Positions 14,001 to 21,980 of a stretch of 45,599 nt of DNA are shown here, in pieces; the stretch's first letter is position 1, and each line of letters opens with the position of its first letter. The notes under the pieces are model-generated. The model saw nothing but the letters and a program-made list of their open reading frames with translations, was not told the origin of the DNA and did not search any database. The stretch covers positions 1-45,599 of the forward strand of contig JBAZWE010000007.1 of the NCBI GenBank assembly GCA_041660545.1, given 5' to 3'. The position numbers and the translations under genes are program-made. The stretch is from JBAZWE01 sp041660545. GTDB taxonomy: Bacteria; Actinomycetota; Thermoleophilia; BMS3ABIN01.

Positions 14001-14684
14001 CTAAAACCGCCCCGCCTCATCCGGATACAACTCCGTCACCAGGGCTGATTGCCAGTACTCCTTGTTCTCGACATTCATGATGGTCAGCCTGCCGTACCAG
14101 CCGGCGCCTGTATCAAGACGCCAGATATTATCTTCTTTCCCAAGCTGTAGTGGCCTGTCGGTGTTCTCTTTCAGGGTTACTGTATGCCCGATGAATATCT
14201 CCCTGTAATCCGGCACTCCGCCGGTCTGGTCAAATAGCTTCCGGTCCCAGATGAGATCTGACTCGTCCTGCCCGGCCAGCGGCAACCTGGGATCGATGCC
14301 ACCGTGGACAAACAAACGGTTCTCCTTATCCAGGTATTTGAGCCGGGCTTTCTGAATAAATTTAACGTGATCGGCCTTCCTCGCATTCCACTGCGGCTGA
14401 TTGTAGGCATCGATCGTCGCCTGCCCTCCCTGCTCCAGCCACTCCCGTGGGATGTCGCCGTAAACTAACCAGTCAAGCGCCCAGGCGTCGTGATTGCCGA
14501 GCAGGTAGACGAGTTTTTTTACCCGCATCAGTTCCTCGACGCACTCGGGTGATTGCGACCAGCCATCGACCACGTCGCCCAGGAATATGAGCGCGTCCTT
14601 TTCGGCGTCGAAGCCGCTACGCTCGAACACCTGAGTGAGCGCCCGCCAGGCGCCATGGATGTCACCGAGAACGAATGTTTTCAT
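14001..14684 (-). CDS. PPP-family metallophosphatase (ApaH/PrpA-like)
   Basis: A 227-residue calcineurin-like phosphoesterase with the ordered metal-binding motifs GDIHG (residues 8-12), GDVVDG (about 36-41), GNHD (about 62-65), VHGG and GHT. The length and motif spacing match the bacterial serine/threonine protein phosphatase or symmetrical Ap4A hydrolase group, which cannot be told apart by motifs alone. It stands alone on the minus strand, with no obvious ribosome binding site before the ATG at 14684. Confidence 0.85.
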   Translation of the reverse strand: MKTFVLGDIHGAWRALTQVFERSGFDAEKDALIFLGDVVDGWSQSPECVEELMRVKKLVYLLGNHDAWALDWLVYGDIPREWLEQGGQATIDAYNQPQWNARKADHVKFIQKARLKYLDKENRLFVHGGIDPRLPLAGQDESDLIWDRKLFDQTGGVPDYREIFIGHTVTLKENTDRPLQLGKEDNIWRLDTGAGWYGRLTIMNVENKEYWQSALVTELYPDEAGRF

Positions 14685-15124
14685 TGGAATTGCACTGCCG
14701 GATATTTTAACTCATCGGGCGGACTGAAAAAGCCGGGCCTTACAGACTGCCTGCCACCGGATTCTTCCTGCCCGGTCATTTGCGAGCCGGACCCGTTCCG
14801 CCACGCGAAGACTGTACGGGCCCATGTTTAGGTATGTAAAGGGGTAGCATTGGTGATGATTGACCACTTGATAATCCACCCTGCTTTTGTGGTTGCTAAT
14901 CCCCATGCCTTATTTCCCTATTATGTCAACATAACTGCATGTAATCCCTTTGGTAGAGCGAAATCCATGAAAAACTAATTACTTCTCATAGATTCAATCT
15001 ACACCACAATTTTTTACTTATATGGGGCATTGCACGGGTTAAAAAAAGAGGTAATTGTGTAAACTTTCACATATATTGTAAATAGTTTCACAAATATAAT
15101 TTTTCAATGAAAAGGAGGGTGAGC
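14685..15124. other. AT-rich intergenic region
   Basis: 440 bases without a convincing gene; a minus-strand frame at 14712-14906 resembles nothing. From about 14900 the sequence turns AT-rich. At 15065-15100 it carries two direct copies of TTTCACAnATAT, spaced about two helical turns apart, just before the 15125 gene. These look regulatory. Confidence 0.5.
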
Positions 15125-15274
15125 ATGGAGAGGAATAAGAGCCGTCAGAACCAGTGTAACAATGCAGCAGGAAGTAAAAAAGCACGTGTGGTTTCTAAAG
15201 GGCTCATTATGAGAAAGCAGGTGGCTCCATGTCACACTCAAATCAAAATACGTGCGGTGATTGTCATTTTATAG
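15125..15274 (+). CDS. 49-residue basic peptide, possible leader ORF
   Basis: ATG at 15125 is preceded by an excellent ribosome binding site (AAAGGAGGGTGA). The product is Lys/Arg/Asn-rich at first (MERNKSRQNQCNNAAGSKK) and has a hydrophobic tail. It overlaps the start of the Cys-rich 116-residue gene at 15229 by 46 bases in another frame, so it may be a coupled leader. No family is recognised. Confidence 0.45.
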   Translation: MERNKSRQNQCNNAAGSKKARVVSKGLIMRKQVAPCHTQIKIRAVIVIL

Positions 15275-15579
15275 CCCTGAAAAGACACTTGTCCAAGTGT
15301 AAAAAGCCATGCACCATATGTGACCTGTTCGACAGAGAGCAATATGTATGCAAGAACCACGTAAGGGATTATTGCAGCAATGAGAACGTCGTCGGGAAAA
15401 TAGACAGGACATACCCTGCCTGTACGGAGGAGTTCCTGTTGAGAGGCTCTAATGAGCCGAGCATCCAGGACCAGCCGCAGATAGAAATCAGTGATGTTCC
15501 CCGCCACGTTTTTTCATGGGAAATCGGTGCTCGCAAGTGGGCGGATACCGCGGGTAGGCCACGAAAGACACGTTCCTGA
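15229..15579 (+). CDS. Cys-rich protein of unknown function (zinc-binding candidate)
   Basis: The 116-residue frame from ATG 15229 (AGGTGG upstream) has eight cysteines in its first 65 residues. They are arranged as CxxC (9, 12), CxxxCxxC (24-31), then Cys 41, Cys 49 and Cys 65, interspersed with His. This looks like a small treble-clef or zinc-ribbon fold. The C-terminal half is polar. A strong terminator follows at 15611, which together with the AT-rich promoter region makes a complete transcription unit. I do not recognise the family, and no function is claimed. Confidence 0.55.
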   Translation: MSHSNQNTCGDCHFIALKRHLSKCKKPCTICDLFDREQYVCKNHVRDYCSNENVVGKIDRTYPACTEEFLLRGSNEPSIQDQPQIEISDVPRHVFSWEIGARKWADTAGRPRKTRS

Positions 15580-15610
15580 CAGGCCAGGCTGTTCGTTGGC
15601 TCCCTGTGTC

Positions 15611-15640
15611 AAGGGGCGCGCCTGCGGCGCGCCCCTTTTC
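15611..15640 (+). terminator. strong intrinsic terminator
   Basis: AAGGGGCGCGCC pairs perfectly with GGCGCGCCCCTT around a TGC loop and is followed by TTTTC. It ends the 15125-15579 unit. Confidence 0.85.
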
Positions 15641-15693
15641 CTGCCATATTCTTCTTATTGCTTCAAGTCCCGCCGGGACTCGTCGGCTACCTG

Positions 15694-15864
15694 TCAGCAA
15701 CCGGGTTCGCCTTCATGCCCGCAACAGCCCTGACGATACCGCAGCTTGATCCACTGGTTGCGAAATGTTAGGCGGAGTTTCCTGGTGAGCGGAAGATCCG
15801 ACTCGTTCCAGTTTGTGAAAAACGCCCGGGCGCTCGGGTGCTTATGGGAATGGTCTTCGCTCAT
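15694..15864 (-). CDS. 56-residue small protein with C-terminal CCGHEGEPGC
   Basis: ATG at 15864 to TGA at 15696-15694. The product starts MSEDHSHKHPSARAFFTNW, has an amphipathic basic middle (KLRLTFRNQWIKLRYRQ), and ends with three cysteines in CCGHEGEPGC. The His-rich start and Cys/His-rich end suggest a metal site. Frame continuity and codon use look like a real gene, and similar short CCGxxGEPGC-ending proteins occur in other bacteria to my recollection, without an assigned role. It lies 78 bases downstream of the GH114-like lipoprotein. No strong ribosome binding site is seen. Confidence 0.55.
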   Translation of the reverse strand: MSEDHSHKHPSARAFFTNWNESDLPLTRKLRLTFRNQWIKLRYRQGCCGHEGEPGC

Positions 15865-15942
15865 CTGGATGATTTCTTCACAGGCACTGGTATCTCCCGT
15901 CGCATAAAAGGTTAATCTTAACCCTGTTACCGGATACCCCGT

Positions 15943-16797
15943 TCACTGACAGCTGAAACGGAAAGAATCATCCAGCTGCAATGGTAAGATCAGAGTGCTG
16001 AAGTGTTGATCGAGTGAAGCATCACAAAGTGATTTTCTTTTTGCAGCGTTCTGAACCAGCGCTTCCTCATACTCCGCGTTCAGCACCGGCTTTCCCGCAC
16101 GGACAAAGGGTGTAAGCAGGTCGCATTCGTCGAACTCATGACACTGCTCGTTGACGCTGAAATCGAAATATTCCACCAGCTGGGCGACCTGGTCGAGATC
16201 GTTCTTCAAGCCCACGGATAATCCCCTGCCATGAGCCTCGCTGGCGATGAAGCGGTTAAATTCGAGTTGATCGGATGCGCTTAAATCAAATCCTGAGTCA
16301 TTGGCATAACCGTCCACATTGTCGGGCTCGACAGCGTCGCAACCTTTTTGTTTTGCCATATCAAGACGCTTTTGCATTATTTTTTTGACATTCATCGAGC
16401 GTATATCCAGCCACTTTTCGTCCTCCCATCCCTCCAGGGTGTTACCGAGATCACCCGGCGTGAATCCGGAGGCATCGGGACGCCATTTCTCATATGACCC
16501 AGCCGAGAAATAACAGGTCACTTTCCCCCCGGACGATTGAATCGAGTCGATCAGGGACTCCGATGAATCAAACAGGTCGATGTCGTAAATCTCTGCCGGG
16601 TAGCCGGTGTTGACCTTCCCTTTCAGTTGCCACTGCCAGCTGACATTCAGCGGTGGATGGTACCAGCCGCCATTTGTAACGGATGGCGTGTCGGGGCCGG
16701 CAACGGGACTCAAGGCCGCTGACGTGCCGTTACTGCCGCCTCCACAACCAGCCATCAGGAAAAAGACGATGGGGAGTAGCAGCAGCTTCTTACTCAT
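15943..16797 (-). CDS. lipoprotein with GH114-like (endo-alpha-1,4-polygalactosaminidase) domain
   Basis: A 284-residue protein with a signal peptide and lipobox (LMAGC, Cys18), then a Gly/Ser linker. The GH114 / TIM-barrel domain carries CYFSAGSYEKWRPDA (about residues 90-105), WLDIR, the acidic VEPDNVDGY motif with putative catalytic acids, GLSVGLKND and the FDFSVNEQC/CDLLTPF segment. These are the landmarks of the GH114 family, which hydrolyses galactosaminogalactan-type polymers. It would be anchored outside the membrane. The natural substrate here is unknown. Confidence 0.82.
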   Translation of the reverse strand: MSKKLLLLPIVFFLMAGCGGGSNGTSAALSPVAGPDTPSVTNGGWYHPPLNVSWQWQLKGKVNTGYPAEIYDIDLFDSSESLIDSIQSSGGKVTCYFSAGSYEKWRPDASGFTPGDLGNTLEGWEDEKWLDIRSMNVKKIMQKRLDMAKQKGCDAVEPDNVDGYANDSGFDLSASDQLEFNRFIASEAHGRGLSVGLKNDLDQVAQLVEYFDFSVNEQCHEFDECDLLTPFVRAGKPVLNAEYEEALVQNAAKRKSLCDASLDQHFSTLILPLQLDDSFRFSCQ

Positions 16798-16820
16798 GAC
16801 TTACTCCTACCGAATAAATA

Positions 16821-17648
16821 TTATTTATCGCCATGTAAATATGCCTGCCTCTCGACCTCGGGAAATTTCTCTATGGCGTAGCGCAACATGGTCCTCGGCA
16901 TTTGCCCGTAGTTCTTAGCCAGGAACGCCTCTTCGACACTCATGTTTCTGTTGCCTACTTCACGAAGCATCCATCCGGCGGCCTTGTGGATCAGATCCTC
17001 GTTGTCGTCGAGCAGCAGCTGGGCGAGCGCCAGGGTATCGGCAAATTCACCCTGCTTTATGAACCGGAATGTTGACATGATGCTGATTCTTCGTTCCCAG
17101 AGGCTTTTTGAGCGCACGAGCCGGTAAAGGGGCTTTCTGTCCCTGCCCGACAAGTAGGCGCCGACGATATGCTCCGCCGAGCTGTCGACCAGGTCCCAGT
17201 TATTGATATATTTCGTGTGGCCAAGGTAGACGCGGTAGATGGTCTGCTTTTCGTTGCCGTCACTTTTTGAGAATCTGGCGGTCATCATGAACAGGGCGAG
17301 CAGCCGGGCTTCGTGTAGTGGGGATCTCAGCAGCTTAAGCACATCCTCCAGGCCTGTTTCCTTATACTCGCGGGCGCATTTTCTGAGCACGGGAACCCGG
17401 ATGCCGAGGAACTGGTCCCCCTCGCCATATTCTCCCTTGCCGGTTTTGAAGAATCGCTGTGAATTGACAGCTCTATCGCGGTCGCCGAGCTCCCGCAGCC
17501 TGCTGATTATCAGTTCAGATGTATTTATTCTGATCGATTCCTTAAATCGTGGCTTAAGTTGCCTGAACTTTTTTTCTATAACGGTGATGTTATCCACAGA
17601 CCCGCAAATGTTTAGATCAACTGTCGCGAAGTCTGCCTTGCTGTGCAT
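16821..17648 (-). CDS. AlkD-like DNA alkylation repair protein
   Basis: A 275-residue HEAT-like repeat protein. Landmarks of the AlkD glycosylase family are QFLGIRVPVLRKCAREY, the INNWDLVDSSAEHIVGAYL segment (conserved Trp and Asp of the active cleft), SLWERRISIMSTF and EDLIHKAAGWMLREVGNR. The family excises positively charged alkylated bases such as 3-methyladenine without base flipping. The first 40 residues are atypical and overlap the next gene's 3' end by 32 bases, so the real start may be further in, near residue 18 or 43. Confidence 0.85.
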   Translation of the reverse strand: MHSKADFATVDLNICGSVDNITVIEKKFRQLKPRFKESIRINTSELIISRLRELGDRDRAVNSQRFFKTGKGEYGEGDQFLGIRVPVLRKCAREYKETGLEDVLKLLRSPLHEARLLALFMMTARFSKSDGNEKQTIYRVYLGHTKYINNWDLVDSSAEHIVGAYLSGRDRKPLYRLVRSKSLWERRISIMSTFRFIKQGEFADTLALAQLLLDDNEDLIHKAAGWMLREVGNRNMSVEEAFLAKNYGQMPRTMLRYAIEKFPEVERQAYLHGDK

Positions 17649-18051
17649 CAGTGTTAATTATCTGTTCCGGTATGCGTCTTGCCTGCCTGACGGCTATCGA
17701 GCTAACACCATTTACACAGAGCGCAGCCAGCAGGAATGGCGTCGCGGCGATGCCGGAGCCCGGGGAAAGCATCCATGCCAGGATGTAAATCGCCAGGAGC
17801 ACGACCAGTACTAACTCGTGAATGATCCAGGCTGACAGGAGAACCACGCGGTTTCGAGCCAGCAGGGCGATTGAGCCAAAAATGCCCGGTACGCCAAGTA
17901 GGGTCAGATAAATGAGAACCGGTATGACATCGCCTATTTCGTTCGCCGGGATGAATACCAACGCGCCGATGACGGCCGCCACAGCGGCTGCCATATTAAG
18001 TGCTAGAGCCACTAGTCTCAGTTTCCCTGACAACAATCTTCCCGACGTCAC
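17617..18051 (-). CDS. small integral membrane protein of unknown function
   Basis: A 144-residue hydrophobic protein with four predicted membrane helices (about residues 10-32, 42-64, 68-92, 98-118) and a charged C-terminal tail (RQARRIPEQ). It has no recognisable family motif. Its 3' end overlaps the AlkD-like gene, suggesting co-transcription on the minus strand. Confidence 0.55.
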   Translation of the reverse strand: MTSGRLLSGKLRLVALALNMAAAVAAVIGALVFIPANEIGDVIPVLIYLTLLGVPGIFGSIALLARNRVVLLSAWIIHELVLVVLLAIYILAWMLSPGSGIAATPFLLAALCVNGVSSIAVRQARRIPEQIINTDAQQGRLRDS

Positions 18052-18094
18052 GGTGTAGCGACGGGCCGGCCGGAGGAAACGCCATCAGCGGAAA

Positions 18095-18196
18095 TCATTT
18101 TTTTTCTTTTTTTGCTTTCTTGTCGCGCCTTTTTTCTTTCAGGGATTTTTCAGATTTCTTTTTTACGTCTTTCTTTGCATTTTGACTTTTAGCCAT
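18095..18196 (-). CDS. 33-residue lysine-rich small protein
   Basis: ATG at 18196 preceded by AAGGAG (minus strand) opens a 33-codon frame: MAKSQNAKKDVKKK, then alternating Lys, Glu, Ser and Arg to the TGA at 18097-18095. Almost half the residues are Lys. Very similar tiny MAKSQNAKK-type proteins are scattered through many bacterial genomes and usually go unannotated. Their role is unknown; nucleic-acid binding is a guess from charge. Confidence 0.65.
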   Translation of the reverse strand: MAKSQNAKKDVKKKSEKSLKEKRRDKKAKKEKK

Positions 18197-18345
18197 GGTT
18201 TTCTCCTTTGTTGCCTGGGAATGATTTGGCGCTTTGTCTCTGGACTCCTTTTCCGCCCCTTCCGCCAAGTCTGACGTTTTTGGCGCGCTTTGTCATTTAA
18301 TACCCGTCACGAAAAAACTTCATGCACGTGCGAGCACCGGCGGCT

Positions 18346-18768
18346 TTACTCTTTCCAGCTGATGATATCATCGCAAACGTAGCACTTCCCGCTATGAACC
18401 GAGATCAGGCCCTGGCATCGGGAGCAGGTGAACCTTGCCTTCTGTTCCCTGAGAAAGGCCTTCACGCCACGATCCCTTATGGTCTCAAGATTCTCTATCA
18501 TGCTCATCCCGAAGTTACGGCGGTAGCGGGCGTCGATGTGCTGAAGATGTCCGCATGGAAAATCGGGGCACTCGAAGCAGTATCGGACTTTGCCTTTTGC
18601 CAGAAGCTCGCAGTCGCCCTTCAGCCAGGCGCATTTCTTGTCTCGGGCGCGGCAGCCCTTACAATGCGATATCTTTCCCCGCTTGCGCGGGATCTGATTC
18701 AGGTACGCAAGATATCCGCTGCATATCGCACAGTACATGCCGCATGGAGCTATCAGGTCTTCTTCCAT
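18346..18768 (-). CDS. DUF3795 family Cys-rich protein
   Basis: A 140-residue protein with cysteines throughout: APCGMYCAICSGYL at the N-terminus, CKGCRARDKKCAW, YCFECPDFPC and a C-terminal zinc-ribbon-like FTCSRCQG with CYVCD. The order of CGxYCxxCxxY, CxGC, and CxxCxxFPC is typical of DUF3795, a family presumed to bind zinc with no assigned function. It is followed 21 bases downstream of the GNAT gene on the same strand. Confidence 0.82.
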   Translation of the reverse strand: MEEDLIAPCGMYCAICSGYLAYLNQIPRKRGKISHCKGCRARDKKCAWLKGDCELLAKGKVRYCFECPDFPCGHLQHIDARYRRNFGMSMIENLETIRDRGVKAFLREQKARFTCSRCQGLISVHSGKCYVCDDIISWKE

Positions 18769-18789
18769 TTATCCTTCCGGCGTCTTGCT

Positions 18790-19344
18790 TTAAAGATCGT
18801 CTGGTGAAAACGCATTATCAGCACTGCCGGATTCAAAGTTTTTCGGGTCGCTGAACGCTGCATGAAACCTGACCTTGCCGGTAGCGTCTCTTAAAAAACC
18901 TGGCTCAAGCTCCAGAACCATGAAAGCTTCCTCCGGGACTTCGTATTCGCAGCTTATTCCAAAATTCACGGACGGCGAAAATCCGAAGCGCGGATAAAAA
19001 CCCGGATGCCCCAGGACAACGACAGCGCCGAAACCGAGCTGCGCACACCTTTCAAGACCTGCTCGTACAAGTGCGGAGCCGATGCCTTTGCGCTGATGCT
19101 CCGGGGCTACGGCCACAGGCGCGAGACCCATGACCTTCAACTCCGGCATGCCGGAAAGCATGACCGGGGTAAACATGATGTGACCCACGATCACACCCTT
19201 GTCCTGGGCGACAAGCGAAATAAACGGCTTCGCCTGATCACGGAGGGCGTTTACAAGCTCAGCCTCGGAGCGCGTTTCAAAGGAGGCCGCATTTACCGCG
19301 TAAACGGCAGGCCGGTCTCTTGGTTCTTCATCTCTTATCTGCAT
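18790..19344 (-). CDS. GNAT family N-acetyltransferase (YhbS-like)
   Basis: A 184-residue acetyltransferase. It opens with IRDEEPRDRPAVYAVNAASF, has the acetyl-CoA loop VAPEHQRKGIGSALVRAGLE (R/Q-x-x-G-x-G/A motif) and the YhbS-type VVLGHPGFYPRFGF. The PGFYPRFGF motif and length match the YhbS/COG3153 group. The acceptor is unknown. The ATG at 19344 gives a full-length domain. Confidence 0.87.
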   Translation of the reverse strand: MQIRDEEPRDRPAVYAVNAASFETRSEAELVNALRDQAKPFISLVAQDKGVIVGHIMFTPVMLSGMPELKVMGLAPVAVAPEHQRKGIGSALVRAGLERCAQLGFGAVVVLGHPGFYPRFGFSPSVNFGISCEYEVPEEAFMVLELEPGFLRDATGKVRFHAAFSDPKNFESGSADNAFSPDDL

Positions 19345-19377
19345 ATGGCCCTTAATAAGGATTACGGTTTGCGCTTT

Positions 19378-19815
19378 TTAGGGTTGTGGATGAAACACCT
19401 TATAAGTCGCCGCAAGCGGTATTGCGAACAGAACCACGAGAACCGAGTTGAGTACGGCGTTCTGCCAGAAACCGGAATACAACGAGAAGGCGGTATCCGG
19501 TATGAACCACACCAGCATCGACACCGCGACCATGCGCCAGCCTTCGGGTAAGCCCCGACGAAACGGGCCGAAGAGCGCATATAACAGGGTCACAGCCCAG
19601 CCGCACATGACAGCGCCCAGGACAGCGCAGATGAAAGTGATGTAGTCGACCGCGGCTTCACCGAACGCTGTGTTGCCTTGAGTCGAGGAGAAATAGAGCA
19701 GGTTGAACGCCTTCTGGGTCGGCCCCGGCAGAACTACCAGACTGAGGCCGAACAGAAAAACAATGCAGGTAGCGGCGACAAGCCAGCGCCACCATAACAG
19801 AAAACTCCGGTTCAT
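19378..19815 (-). CDS. four-helix membrane protein of unknown function
   Basis: A 145-residue protein with four predicted membrane segments (about residues 8-30, 55-82, 90-112 and 115-138) and a short cytoplasmic linker FRRGLPEGWRM. No motif is recognised. It precedes the GNAT gene by 33 bases on the same strand, so they may be co-expressed. Confidence 0.55.
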   Translation of the reverse strand: MNRSFLLWWRWLVAATCIVFLFGLSLVVLPGPTQKAFNLLYFSSTQGNTAFGEAAVDYITFICAVLGAVMCGWAVTLLYALFGPFRRGLPEGWRMVAVSMLVWFIPDTAFSLYSGFWQNAVLNSVLVVLFAIPLAATYKVFHPQP

Positions 19816-19908
19816 CCAGACCTCCTATCGCAACTGACAAACAAGCCATACGGCTGTCTTAAACGACGGTGATGAAGGAATGTAATTGATGCGTTCATCA
19901 GGCTTTTA

Positions 19909-20235
19909 TAGCCGCTTCCGCCCGCCGCTTGATCAACTTCAGCCATTCCCTGCGGATCAGACCACTGAACAGCGAGATCATCGTCCAGTAGATGCGGAAA
20001 CGCCGACGGCTGGAAAAAGAACGGCGGATCACTTTTTTGGAGATGTTGACTCAGCCAGGATGCTGTATGTCTTAATGCCGCCGTGGCCGGCCGCTTCCTA
20101 GATCCGCTTGGCCATAAAGATATCCGGCAACCATAAGGGGGACATGTGCTTGAAAACGTCGAATATCAGCGCCGCCGTCTGCCGGACCGCCGCTTCGTCG
20201 TTTCGGTCGAGATCGATTATCCGCACATTGCTCAT
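19909..20235 (-). pseudogene. broken GNAT acetyltransferase remnant
   Basis: From ATG 20235 the minus strand encodes MSNVRIIDLDRNDEAAVRQ and continues as a GNAT-type N-terminus (AALIFDVFKHMSPLWLPD). It stops at TAG 20100-20098 after 45 codons. The frame stays open beyond the stop (EAAGHGGIKTYSILAES) to a TGA. A basic segment in another frame (RREWLKLIKRRAEAAIKA) then runs to about 19909. No acetyl-CoA loop is present. I read this as a decayed gene with an internal stop and truncation. The GNAT identity rests on the N-terminal pattern only. Confidence 0.45.
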
Positions 20236-20289
20236 TGCATCAGCTTTCCGACGACCCCCGGTTCACACCCGCATATATCGCTTGTCTGT

Positions 20290-20553
20290 TCAGCGGTGAC
20301 GCTTGTTAAACGGCCGCCCGGAAATGGCGTTGAGCACCAGGATCAGGAGCACAGCGCCAACGGTGGCGGTTGCCACCCGGCCGATGAAGCCTGCCGGGGT
20401 TACGTCGATAAGCGAGAAGAGGTAGCCACCGATGACGGCGCCGATCACACCGACGATGATGTCCATCAGACAACCGCGTCCGCCGGCCCTGGTAATCATA
20501 CCGGCCAGCCATCCGGCAATCAGGCCTGTGATTATAAAAGTGAGCCAGTCCAT
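20290..20553 (-). CDS. GlsB/YeaQ/YmgE family stress-response membrane protein
   Basis: An 87-residue protein with three membrane helices and the family's glycine patterning. It has GLIAGWLAGMITRAGGRGCLMDIIVGVIGAVIGGYLF, split by a short loop, and a final GAVLLILVLNAI helix. Length and motif match the transglycosylase-associated GlsB/YeaQ group, which is often induced in stationary phase or stress. Its biochemical role is unknown. It stands alone between the GNAT remnant and hisG. Confidence 0.85.
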   Translation of the reverse strand: MDWLTFIITGLIAGWLAGMITRAGGRGCLMDIIVGVIGAVIGGYLFSLIDVTPAGFIGRVATATVGAVLLILVLNAISGRPFNKRHR

Positions 20554-20698
20554 GTGGGTCTAGATTCCATGGCGCCACCCTTACGTCCTGCATATCAGCG
20601 AAGTGGCAAATCAGTCCGCCTGATGATTCCGTATGCGAGTCGGTGACCACATCACCTTCGTGGCCAGCCGGGACCGGGTCTCCTTCACTACGGCGGGC

Positions 20699-21571
20699 CT
20701 ACCGTACGATCTTGGAAATCCCCTGCTCCAGGATATCCTCAGCGCCCATCTCCTTGAGCTGCGGGATGATGACGTTGACGGTGTCCTTGTCCACGACCGT
20801 TGTGATCTCGAAGTATTCGCTGTTGTAAAGCGGGGCGACGGTGGGGCGCTTCATCGCCGGCAGCACGCCCACGACATCGTCAAGCTTGTCCTTGGCGACG
20901 TTCATCGAGAGCAATACCCGCCCTCGGGCGTCGAGGACACCCAGCAACAGCGTCCGGATCTCGTCTATCGCCTTGTGCTTGGCCGGGTCTTCCCATGATG
21001 CCTTGTTGGCGATGAGCCGGGTCGTCGATTCCATGATGACGTCGACTATCTTTAAGTGATTTCGCCTCAACGTGGAACCGGTTTCCGTCAGGTCTACCAC
21101 CACGTCCATGATCTCCGGGACCTTGGCCTCGGTGGCTCCAAAAGAATAGAAGACGTCAACCGGTATGCCGAGATCCTCGAAATATTTTTTTGTGATGTTG
21201 GGGAATTCGGTCGTCACACGACTGCCGGGTTTGATGTCGGCCGCGGCCTGAACGCTGGAATCCTCGGGAACGGCGATGACCATCTTCATGAAACCGGTGC
21301 CGGTCTTGGCGTAGGGCATGTCGGCCACTTCGACTACTTCGGCGCCCGCCTCGGTTATGCAGTCCAAGCCGGATATGCCCAGGTCGAAATAGCCGTCCTC
21401 GACGTATTTTGGTATCTCCTGCGGCCGCAGGATCTTGACGGCGCTGATGCGCTCGTCGGCGATGGTGACCGTGTACTCGCGGGAACTGCGCTTGACCGGC
21501 AGGTCGGCCTCTGTGAAAAGAAGGAGCGTCTGCTCCTGCAGGCTCCCCTTGGGTAACGCGATGCTTAACAC
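20699..21571 (-). CDS. hisG: ATP phosphoribosyltransferase, long form
   Basis: The start is GTG 21571 with AAGGAG 7 bases upstream. The 290-residue protein has the HisG catalytic domains (IALPKGSLQEQT; GYFDLGISGLDCITEAGAEV; the PRPP-loop motif VVDLTETGSTLRRNHL near residue 160) and the C-terminal regulatory domain (from about 215, with PTVAPLYNSEYFEITTVV). It is therefore the hexameric long form that needs no HisZ and is usually inhibited by histidine. It catalyses the first step of histidine synthesis. No other his gene is near, so it is an orphan here. Confidence 0.95.
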   Translation of the reverse strand: MLSIALPKGSLQEQTLLLFTEADLPVKRSSREYTVTIADERISAVKILRPQEIPKYVEDGYFDLGISGLDCITEAGAEVVEVADMPYAKTGTGFMKMVIAVPEDSSVQAAADIKPGSRVTTEFPNITKKYFEDLGIPVDVFYSFGATEAKVPEIMDVVVDLTETGSTLRRNHLKIVDVIMESTTRLIANKASWEDPAKHKAIDEIRTLLLGVLDARGRVLLSMNVAKDKLDDVVGVLPAMKRPTVAPLYNSEYFEITTVVDKDTVNVIIPQLKEMGAEDILEQGISKIVR

Positions 21572-21734
21572 TTTTGGCTCCTTGTCAGTTTATGGCGACG
21601 ATGTGATTTCCTTTGCAGAATTCTATCGGAAACGATACCTGAGGATAACCCCCGGCGTTAAACCGGAGCCCGTGTCAGCCTTCGAGCACGACCACGGAGG
21701 CAGATCCCTGCACGGGATGAGTCTCTTGGGTTAC

Positions 21735-21936
21735 TTACGCCTTCCCCGCCCTTTTCACCAGGAACTCGTGGATAAACCCGTCGAGGTCCCCGTCCAGCAC
21801 ACCCTGGGCATTGCCGACCTCAAAATCCGTGCGGTGGTCCTTGACCATCTGGTAGGGCGCCAGCACGTATGAGCGGATCTGGCTGCCCCAGGCGATCTCC
21901 ATGATATCGCCGCGCTCCTTCTCCATCTCGTCCAGC
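21735..21936 (-). pseudogene. displaced 3' fragment of prfB (202-bp direct repeat, left copy)
   Basis: These 202 bases equal 25556-25757 except for two substitutions, near 21809 (A versus G in GCATTG) and near 21854 (G versus A). They encode the last 66 residues of RF2 and end exactly at the stop codon. Both differences are silent in the RF2 frame. The fragment has no start and is not expressed as RF2. It marks the left end of the restriction-modification island. Confidence 0.92.
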
Positions 21937-21980
21937 AAAGCCCCCTATAGACTTTAAGTTCGCTTTTTCTGCTACTAATA

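Noticed and set aside
14712..14906. Minus-strand 64-codon frame upstream of the phosphatase
   Set aside because: Non-canonical composition, no ribosome binding site and no family resemblance; treated as intergenic.
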